NCBI GenBank assembly: GCA_016926495.1
Contig: JAFGOL010000083.1
Location: forward strand, 1 to 5,647
DNA from: Oligoflexia bacterium
GTDB taxonomy: Bacteria; Bdellovibrionota; JAFGOL01
DNA: 5,647 nucleotides
Direction: 5' to 3'
Numbering within the stretch: position 1 is the stretch's first letter; each line of letters begins with the position of its first letter. The position numbers and the translations under genes are program-made. Shown piece by piece: positions 1 through 4,807 of the stretch. The notes beneath the pieces are model-generated. The model worked only from the letters and a program-made list of their open reading frames with translations. It was not told where the DNA came from and made no database searches.

Positions 1-1137
1 CATGCCGGCGTAAGCCGGTAAAACTCCCGTAACACGGGTGTTCCAGTTTTTGTTTGCGAACACGGCCTGCACGCTTCCGTTGACAACAGGCGAGGTATTA
101 TTAATGTACGGGACCTGGTTTTTAATTGCCGTTGCGTCTTCTAAAGTTAACCTGGTGGTCGCGCCGCTCTCCGCCCTTGCCCCGCCCGGACCTCTCATGG
201 CGCCTGCCCTGAGCATAAGCATGTTGGAACCCAGCGACGCCAGTTCTTTTTCTATAGCCTTTTGAGCCCCTGTGCCCAGGGCCAGCATGGCAACAACGGC
301 CGCAACGCCTATCATGATACCGAGCATTGACAGAAAAGTCCTGACCTTGTTTGCCAGCAGTGTTTTTATTCCAAGCTCAAAATATTTAACAAGGTATTTG
401 ATTCTTAACGCGGTATCGCTTTTCTGCTCCGGAGCGGTTAAATTATTTTCTGCGCCTTTTGTAAAATTATCCAGCCTTTCGTCCGATTGTATCCGTCCGT
501 CACGCATTTTTATCATTCGCCTGGCGTGCCTGGCGATTTCTTCCTCGTGCGTGACCATTATAACCGTAATGCCGGACTTGTTAAGGTCCTTGAGAAGGGT
601 TATGATTTCCTCTTCGCTTTTTGAATCAAGATTCCCCGTGGGTTCGTCGGCAAGTATGATCGCCGGGGAATTTATCAATGCCCGCGCTATGGCTACGCGC
701 TGCTGCTGCCCTCCTGAGAGTTCGTTGGGGCGGTGCGCGGCCCTTTCCGCGAGCCCCACCTTGCTTAAGATTTGCCGGGCGTTAAAAAAATTAAGGCTTT
801 TTTCGGAATACAACGTCGGAAGCGCTACGTTGTCAAGGGCCGGCATTCTGGGCAAAAGATTAAATTGCTGAAAAACAAAACCTATAATTTTTCGTCTTAA
901 TATGGATAAGGAATCTTCGTCAAAATTTGAAACCTTCCGGTTGTTAAAAAAGTATTCTCCCCGGGTCGGCGTGTCCAAAAGTCCTATGATGTTCATTAAG
1001 GTTGATTTGCCGGAACCTGACGGTCCCATAATGGCCACGAAGTCTCCCCGGTCTATCTTAAAGGAAACGTCGTTCAGGGCATAAACCTTGTTATCTCCCA
1101 TGGTGTATTTTTTCGTGATGTTTTTTAGTTCGAGCAT
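1..1137 (-). CDS. macB: MacB-type ABC transporter, fused ATPase and permease (C-terminus cut by window edge)
   Basis: The reverse strand is open for 379 codons from ATG at 1137 to the window edge. Residues 1-225 are a complete ABC ATPase: Walker [10 protein letters not shown] (38-46), Q-loop Q90, signature LSGGQQQR (140-147), Walker B IILADEP (160-166), D-loop NLD (169-171) and switch H197. After a polar linker (about 222-245), the same frame continues into the MacB permease, with a membrane segment near 270-289 and the start of the MacB periplasmic domain ([12 protein letters not shown] at 301-312, NWNTRVTGV at 364-372). MacB proteins are usually about 640-650 residues, so roughly 40% lies outside. 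MacB dimers do not carry substrate across the membrane themselves; they drive export from the periplasm through an adaptor and a TolC-type channel, and the two genes upstream encode these. The start lies 10 bases after the adaptor stop, with only a weak ribosome site, which suggests coupled translation. The substrate is unknown. Confidence 0.95.
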   Translation of the reverse strand, partial: MLELKNITKKYTMGDNKVYALNDVSFKIDRGDFVAIMGPSGSGKSTLMNIIGLLDTPTRGEYFFNNRKVSNFDEDSLSILRRKIIGFVFQQFNLLPRMPALDNVALPTLYSEKSLNFFNARQILSKVGLAERAAHRPNELSGGQQQRVAIARALINSPAIILADEPTGNLDSKSEEEIITLLKDLNKSGITVIMVTHEEEIARHARRMIKMRDGRIQSDERLDNFTKGAENNLTAPEQKSDTALRIKYLVKYFELGIKTLLANKVRTFLSMLGIMIGVAAVVAMLALGTGAQKAIEKELASLGSNMLMLRAGAMRGPGGARAESGATTRLTLEDATAIKNQVPYINNTSPVVNGSVQAVFANKNWNTRVTGVLPAYAGM

Positions 1138-1147
1138 TTTTAAGAGG

Positions 1148-2107
1148 CTACCTTTTACGGCGTCCCGGCCTTACCGGCATGAAGGGATTCCTGCTTTTGG
1201 GATCCGTCGCTTCACCCATGTCCGTTACCTGCTCGGAAAGTATTACGTCCCCTTCGGTGAGTCCGTTCAATATTTCCGTAAAATTACCGTCGCTGAGCCC
1301 CGTCTTGACAAATCTTTTTTCGTGTTTTTCGCCGTTTTTTACCAGGACGTAAAAATCATTTTCGGATACCTTCAAAGTGTCATTAGGTACTTTCAGGAGA
1401 TCTTTTTTTTCTTTTATAAAAAAGGTCACGTTAGCGGTCATTCCGCTGCGCATAAAGCCGGGGGTTTTAACCGGGGTGACGTCCACCGTGTACGTGGTTA
1501 CATTATTAACGGTTTGGGCGTCAAAGGCAATCTTGCTGACTTTGGCGCTGATCGTCTGATCCGGATAAGCGTCCAGGACAATTAAGGCTGGTTTACCTGT
1601 CTTTATTTCCGCGATATCGGTTTCGTCAACCAGCGCCTTGACTGTGAGCCTGTTTGACATTACAAAGACAGCGTCACTGTTGCTGAAAACCTGTCCCGCT
1701 TCCACGTTCCTTTGAATGATGGTCCCGTTTATGGGGGCGATTATGGGTGTCGGTTTATACATTTCCTCCCATCTTTTTAACTCCTTCCTGCCTTTGGATA
1801 TCGCGGCGTCGATTAACGCCGCTCTTTCGGTGGAACTCATCCACGCGAGTATCTGTCCTTTTTTGACTTCGTTTCCCTCGTCTGTCAGGATATCTTCAAC
1901 CCTTCCCGCAATGGGCGGTTTGATTTCAAGCTTGTTCTCGGGCTGTACAGAACCCGTGCTTTGAATTGAAAAAATCATTTCGGATTTTTCCATGGTGATT
2001 TCGTTGTACTCGGTTATTTTTTTATTTGTGCTCTTTATTTTAAAGATAAAGGCAAGCGTTGCGGATAATACGATAATTATACCTGCGATTATAAACTTTT
2101 TTTTCAT
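1148..2107 (-). CDS. periplasmic adaptor (membrane fusion) protein, HlyD/MacA family
   Basis: This 319-residue protein would bridge the inner-membrane pump and the outer-membrane channel. An N-terminal membrane anchor or signal (MKKKFIIAG, then a hydrophobic run to about residue 22) is followed by a first barrel/lipoyl half (STGSVQPENKLEIKPPIAG at 50-68), a short helical segment (about 92-118), the second lipoyl half (IIAPINGTIIQRNVEAGQVF at 122-141), a beta-barrel domain (about 152-232, with MRSGMTANV at 219-227) and a membrane-proximal domain. The C-terminus is basic (RPGRRKR). ATG at 2107 is chosen because AAGGGAG lies 7 bases upstream and the ATG overlaps the preceding stop as ATGA; an upstream GTG at 2140 has no such support. 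The helical hairpin is far shorter than in E. coli MacA, where it spans roughly 60-70 residues. Its partner is the MacB-type protein just downstream. Confidence 0.93.
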   Translation of the reverse strand: MKKKFIIAGIIIVLSATLAFIFKIKSTNKKITEYNEITMEKSEMIFSIQSTGSVQPENKLEIKPPIAGRVEDILTDEGNEVKKGQILAWMSSTERAALIDAAISKGRKELKRWEEMYKPTPIIAPINGTIIQRNVEAGQVFSNSDAVFVMSNRLTVKALVDETDIAEIKTGKPALIVLDAYPDQTISAKVSKIAFDAQTVNNVTTYTVDVTPVKTPGFMRSGMTANVTFFIKEKKDLLKVPNDTLKVSENDFYVLVKNGEKHEKRFVKTGLSDGNFTEILNGLTEGDVILSEQVTDMGEATDPKSRNPFMPVRPGRRKR

Positions 2108-3345
2108 TGCAAAACTCCCTTGCCCTGTATTTGTTCCCACGCGGCTTCCTTTATGATGCGTTCCCTTCTGGTTGACAATAAGTTCTTTTGCCTGCTTATA
2201 AGATCGTTTTCAATGATGTCCCAGTCGTCAAACGTAATGAGACCGTTGTTATATTTGCTTCGGGCAATCTCGGCCCTGGCGAGCGCGGCTTTTAAAAAGC
2301 TTTCGTCAACCTTAACCTTTTCAACCGTTTCCATATAAGAGGAATAGGCCTGCTTAAGGTTTGTCATTATCCCGTGAAGCGTATCCTGCCTGTTGAATGC
2401 CTCGGCCCTTAGATCAGCGGCCGCGCTTTTTACGGCGTAATAATCCCTTCCGCTGTTGAATATGGGTATGGTGAGGTTTAACCCTACAAACCAGCTTTCG
2501 TTTACCGGAAAAAATGTCTGACCTGCTTTTGAATATGAACCGGTTAATCCCAGTGAAGGATAAAAATCAGCCCTGGACATTGTCAGTTCTGATTCTGCCA
2601 GCGCTTCCACGGCCACGGCTTTTTTGTATTCCGGCGTATTCAAAGCGATGGTTTTAAAGTCGGGATTTTTTTCGGGTAGTGACGCGGGAATTTCTTCGTC
2701 AATGTCGGTATCTATACTTTGTTCGCCCGACAGCGTTTTCATGAGATTTTCCCTGTAGACCGAAAGATTGTTGTTTGCCTGTAAAAGATCATAACCGGCC
2801 TGGTTGAAATAAGCCCTGGACAGCAGTACCGAACCCTTGTTTTCCCTGCCGCTGTCAAAACGCAATTCAACCAGTTTAAGGTTTTCCTCCCGCCTCTTTA
2901 CAATGTCTTTTTGCAATTTTATCGCGTTTTGGGCGTATACAAGCGAGGAGTAAACGTATTTGAGATCATAGCTGATCTTTGCCTTTGTCTCTTCTAGGGC
3001 CGCATCGTAAACCAGCACATTATTTCTGGATCTTCTTACCTGCGCCAGTGAATCGAATCCGTTAAAAAGGTTTTGCGAAACCGTAAGGCTTGCCGTGTAT
3101 TTGTTTGCGGACGGATTTGACTCCTTTAATTTACTGCCCATGGATATTTCAGCCTGAGGTAAAAAAAGGCTGTAAGTACTTTTAAGGTTATACCCCGCGG
3201 CCTTGTATCTTTCCTTTGCTGATAAAAGCTCGGCGTTATTACCCGCCGCTTCGCTGACACAGTACTGCCAGTTTATGTCTGCGTATAAGCCGGCAGTACC
3301 TGTGAGTAACAATACTGTTAAAGTTGCTATAATCATTTTTTCCAC
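2104..3345 (-). CDS. TolC-family outer-membrane efflux channel
   Basis: The 413 residues carry a signal peptide (hydrophobic run 4-20, likely cleavage after LYA near 22) and the two homologous halves typical of outer-membrane efflux proteins. Each half has a helix ending in a strand motif: STYSLFLPQAEISMG (56-70) and SRADFYPSLGLTGSYS (257-272). Each is followed by a second strand: LTVSQNLFNGFDS (87-99) and LNLTIPIFNSGRDY (289-302). Long coiled-coil helices follow each half. The motif YNNGLITFDDW (365-375) is typical of the last helix. No lipobox cysteine is seen, so it resembles TolC rather than the lipidated OprM/CusC type. The trimer would form the exit duct for the adaptor and MacB-type pump encoded downstream. 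The start is uncertain: GTG at 3345 supplies a lysine before the hydrophobic run and has AAGGGA 11 bases upstream, whereas ATG at 3336 would make a 4-base ATGA overlap with the preceding gene. Confidence 0.94.
   Translation of the reverse strand: MEKMIIATLTVLLLTGTAGLYADINWQYCVSEAAGNNAELLSAKERYKAAGYNLKSTYSLFLPQAEISMGSKLKESNPSANKYTASLTVSQNLFNGFDSLAQVRRSRNNVLVYDAALEETKAKISYDLKYVYSSLVYAQNAIKLQKDIVKRREENLKLVELRFDSGRENKGSVLLSRAYFNQAGYDLLQANNNLSVYRENLMKTLSGEQSIDTDIDEEIPASLPEKNPDFKTIALNTPEYKKAVAVEALAESELTMSRADFYPSLGLTGSYSKAGQTFFPVNESWFVGLNLTIPIFNSGRDYYAVKSAAADLRAEAFNRQDTLHGIMTNLKQAYSSYMETVEKVKVDESFLKAALARAEIARSKYNNGLITFDDWDIIENDLISRQKNLLSTRRERIIKEAAWEQIQGKGVLQ
2115..2121 (-). promoter_or_regulatory. 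ribosome binding site of the adaptor gene
   Basis: The minus strand reads AAGGGAG followed by 7 bases and ATG (2107). It lies inside the end of the TolC-family gene and decides the adaptor start in favour of 2107 over the upstream GTG. With the ATGA overlap it supports stop-start coupling. Confidence 0.75.
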
Positions 3346-3839
3346 TTTCTCATCATTCCCTTACCTTCGGGTCTGCCGCGTTTTCCCATACGAAAGGATT
3401 TTTTCATTTTGTCCTGCAATTCCCTGAATTGATCAGGTGTGAGTTCCTTTTTGACGGCTAAAATATGGTCAACCCTTGTGTCGATTATCTCTGACATGAT
3501 CTTTTTATGCTCATCCTTTAGTTTCTTTATTTCGCCTTCGTTAGTCTCTGTTTTTTCAATCTCTGCGTGTGTTGAATCCATGATTGTTTCCATCTTTTTC
3601 CTTAGCTCTTCCATTTTTTCCCTGTGCTTTGTGTTGATATCCTTTATTTTTACTTTTTTTGCTTCATCAAGCTTAAGCTCGTCCATGATCTTGTCCATTT
3701 TCGCGCCCATGGCTTCATGGTGCCTTCCCATGTACATCTCAGGGTTCCCCCCGCCTTTATTACCAGGTTGTCCGTATCTTGCGAGAAGGGTCGCGGACAT
3801 GAAAAATGCCAATAATACTGCCATGTTCAGGTGTTTCAT
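3333..3839 (-). CDS. Spy/CpxP/CnrX-like periplasmic protein, probable sensor, His/Met-rich
   Basis: This 168-residue protein has an N-terminal signal or anchor (MKHLNMAVLLAFFMSATLLA, residues 1-20) followed by a charged, almost wholly helical domain. An LTPDQ motif at 133-137, with a degenerate partner KLDEA at 56-60, matches the LTxxQ signature of the Spy/CpxP/ZraP superfamily. Three H-x3-M pairs (H40/M44, H72/M76, H111/M115) and extra Met and His near 35-48 are candidate metal ligands. The C-terminus is Lys/Arg/Met-rich. Superfamily members are periplasmic chaperones or stress and metal sensors; CnrX senses Ni/Co and controls an ECF sigma factor. Here the gene lies between a probable anti-sigma gene and the efflux genes, which favours a sensor role (inference). 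ATG at 3839 is chosen because AAGGAGG stands 5 bases upstream; the frame extends upstream to another ATG (3941) but only inside the preceding gene. Confidence 0.88.
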   Translation of the reverse strand: MKHLNMAVLLAFFMSATLLARYGQPGNKGGGNPEMYMGRHHEAMGAKMDKIMDELKLDEAKKVKIKDINTKHREKMEELRKKMETIMDSTHAEIEKTETNEGEIKKLKDEHKKIMSEIIDTRVDHILAVKKELTPDQFRELQDKMKKSFRMGKRGRPEGKGMMRKWKK

Positions 3840-3844
3840 AAGTG

Positions 3845-3851
3845 CCTCCTT
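3845..3851 (-). promoter_or_regulatory. ribosome binding site of the Spy/CpxP-like gene
   Basis: A full AAGGAGG on the minus strand sits 5 bases before ATG at 3839. It shares bases with the TAA stop of the preceding small membrane protein (TAAGGAGG). It is the strongest ribosome site in the operon, which would fit high output of the periplasmic protein. Confidence 0.85.
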
Positions 3852-4113
3852 ATAAAAAATAATTTTCAATAGCTGTCCCGAAATCCGGCACATCTGCGAT
3901 GTCAGAGTAGAGATAACTGCCGTTACCGGTTTCCGCTGCATTTTCTTTTTGAAAATTGAGAATGTTAAAAACGATAATAAGCACGGCGGCCGTAGCGACC
4001 GCTCCCGAAGTAAAAAGATAGAAAAAAGCGGGTTTTTTACTGCCCGTAATTTTATTTTCGATTCCCGCCCAGAGGATTTCCTTTTGGCTATTCGACAGGT
4101 ATTTGTTCGTCAT
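3850..4113 (-). CDS. small single-span membrane protein, probable anti-sigma factor
   Basis: This 87-residue protein matches no family that I recognise by motif. A hydrophilic N-terminal segment of about 28 residues (LSNSQKEILWAGIENKI at 6-22) precedes one strong transmembrane helix (about 29-54), and a short acidic C-terminal tail follows (about 55-87, ending AIENYFL). Lysines at 26-27 just before the helix predict a cytoplasmic N-terminus and a periplasmic tail. Size, topology and position directly after an ECF sigma gene, with a 26-base overlap, are those of a membrane anti-sigma factor; CnrY of Cupriavidus is likewise under 100 residues with one span. In this model the N-terminal helix would clamp the sigma factor and the tail would contact the periplasmic protein encoded next. 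No zinc-binding HxxxCxxC motif is present. ATG at 4113 is chosen for its GGAGG 5 bases upstream; a TTG at 4125 is rejected. Confidence 0.8.
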   Translation of the reverse strand: MTNKYLSNSQKEILWAGIENKITGSKKPAFFYLFTSGAVATAAVLIIVFNILNFQKENAAETGNGSYLYSDIADVPDFGTAIENYFL

Positions 4114-4633
4114 AAGCACCTCCAAGTCTTTCCCTCATCCTTCTGAGTTTTGTTTTTATGGTATTGACGTTTATGTTCGTAATTTCCGATATTTCTTCGA
4201 ACGTGAGTCCTTCAATCGCGGACAGAACGATCAGGTTCCTTTCTTCTTCTGAAAGGCCGGCCATAATTTTTTGCGCCGTATCCCTTATCTCCCGGTTAGC
4301 CGAGTCGTCGGTGCTACGGTCGAACAAGGTGTCGGTAATGAATGACAATATTTTTGCGGTGTAGCTTTTTCTTTTCCTGTACAAATCAAGTGAGGTATTC
4401 AGGGCTATTTTGAATATCCATACCCTGATATTCGAGTCCGTTTTAAAATTTTTTATTTTTTTGTATATCTTTATATAAGTTTCCTGCACTGCCTCCTGCG
4501 CGTCTTCCGTATTATGCAAAACACCGAGGCTTATTGAATATACATAGTCAATCGTTGCATCGTAAAGAAAACGGAAAGCAACCACATTGCGTTGTTTTAT
4601 CTTTTCAATCAGTTGTTTGCTTATCTGGTCCAT
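4088..4633 (-). CDS. ECF-family RNA polymerase sigma factor (sigma70 family)
   Basis: The 181 residues contain only regions 2 and 4, which defines an extracytoplasmic-function sigma factor. Region 2 covers about 15-88: the core-binding helix has DAQEAVQETYIKIYKKI (44-60) and the -10 recognition part has IRVWIFKIALNTSLDLYRKR (69-88). A linker (about 90-118) leads to region 4 (about 122-170), with LSEEERNLIVLSAIEGLTFE (127-146) and the helix-turn-helix ISEITNINVNTIKTKLRRMR (148-167), which would read the -35 element. It heads the operon, and a TGAAAC-N17-CGTC sequence just upstream suggests that it activates its own transcription. The start is ATG at 4633, with a weak AGG 6 bases upstream; a TTG two codons earlier lacks a ribosome site. 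Its C-terminal codons overlap the probable anti-sigma gene, so sigma and its inhibitor are probably made in step. Confidence 0.95.
   Translation of the reverse strand: MDQISKQLIEKIKQRNVVAFRFLYDATIDYVYSISLGVLHNTEDAQEAVQETYIKIYKKIKNFKTDSNIRVWIFKIALNTSLDLYRKRKSYTAKILSFITDTLFDRSTDDSANREIRDTAQKIMAGLSEEERNLIVLSAIEGLTFEEISEITNINVNTIKTKLRRMRERLGGAYDEQIPVE
4119..4123 (-). promoter_or_regulatory. ribosome binding site of the probable anti-sigma gene
   Basis: GGAGG on the minus strand lies 5 bases before ATG at 4113, inside the last codons of the sigma gene. It fixes the start of the 87-residue product and shows that its translation begins before the sigma stop codon. Confidence 0.8.
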
Positions 4634-4666
4634 TTTCAACCTGCTTTAACGTATTACATATATACA

Positions 4667-4693
4667 GACGAAACAACCGGAATTAAGGTTTCA
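4667..4693 (-). promoter_or_regulatory. candidate ECF-type promoter of the sigma/efflux operon
   Basis: On the minus strand TGAAAC (4693-4688) is separated by 17 bases from CGTC (4670-4667), which lies 33 bases before the sigma ATG. TGAAAC plus CGT(C/A) is the pattern known for many ECF sigma factors, such as B. subtilis SigW and SigM. The position gives a plausible short leader of about 25 bases. Autoregulation by the product of the first gene is inferred. Confidence 0.65.
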
Positions 4694-4727
4694 AAAATGC
4701 TTATTAAATTGTGGCAGGCATGCCGGT

Positions 4728-4753
4728 CCAAATGATACATGACTATCATTTGG
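4728..4753. repeat. perfect inverted repeat, 10-bp arms
   Basis: CCAAATGATA (4728-4737) and TATCATTTGG (4744-4753) are exact reverse complements around a 6-base centre CATGAC. It lies in the divergent region between the sigma and ATPase genes. A protein-binding site is more likely than a terminator, because no gene ends here and no T-tract follows on either strand. Confidence 0.85.
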
Positions 4754-4755
4754 TC

Positions 4756-4789
4756 ATGACTATTTGATAGTCGACAATCAAATAGTCAT
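4756..4789. repeat. perfect inverted repeat, 13-bp arms, probable operator
   Basis: ATGACTATTTGAT (4756-4768) and ATCAAATAGTCAT (4777-4789) are exact reverse complements around the 8-base centre AGTCGACA. The left arm begins with a second copy of the word CATGACTAT (4755-4763) that occurs at 4738-4746 in the centre of the neighbouring repeat. A smaller nested palindrome, GACTAT-TTG-ATAGTC (4758-4772), competes with it. The repeat overlaps the -35 element and spacer of the candidate rightward promoter, as a repressor operator would. Confidence 0.88.
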
Positions 4790-4799
4790 AAAATATCAT
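4771..4799 (+). promoter_or_regulatory. candidate sigma70-type promoter of the ATPase gene
   Basis: TCGACA (4771-4776) and TATCAT (4794-4799) each match the sigma70 consensus at five of six positions with a 17-base spacer. Transcription would start close to the ATG at 4808, giving a leaderless or nearly leaderless message. That agrees with the absence of a Shine-Dalgarno sequence there. The region is AT-rich, so chance matches are possible. Confidence 0.5.
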
Positions 4800-4807
4800 A
4801 TTATTCA

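Noticed and set aside
272..871. 199-codon open frame on the plus strand
   Set aside because: It lies antisense to the ATPase and permease domains of the MacB-type gene, which has all ABC motifs in frame; the plus-strand translation has no recognisable domain.
1088..1585. 165-codon open frame on the plus strand
   Set aside because: It is antisense to the adaptor gene, has no recognisable domain, and is explained by the codon composition of the opposite strand.
2108..2140. 11-codon N-terminal extension of the adaptor from a GTG
   Set aside because: It puts a polar stretch before the signal anchor; AAGGGAG and the ATGA overlap favour the start at 2107.
1148..3345. RND-type pump operon
   Set aside because: The adaptor and channel could serve an RND pump, but the next gene carries clear ABC ATPase motifs fused to a MacB permease, and no RND gene is present in the window.
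3439..3855. 138-codon open frame on the plus strand, Ser/Phe-rich and hydrophobic
   Set aside because: It is the complement of the Lys/Glu-rich helical coding sequence of the CpxP-like gene, which mirrors to Phe/Ser/Leu; it is not a real membrane protein.
3840..3941. 34-codon N-terminal extension of the CpxP-like protein to an upstream ATG
   Set aside because: It would bury the signal peptide and overlap the small membrane protein gene; a perfect AAGGAGG favours the start at 3839.
4756..4789. Rho-independent terminator at the 13-bp inverted repeat
   Set aside because: The flanking genes diverge, so no transcript should end here, the stem is AT-rich, and no T-run follows on either strand.
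4728..4789. CRISPR array or insertion-sequence end
   Set aside because: Repeats are too few and too short for CRISPR, and no transposase or target-site duplication is visible in the window.
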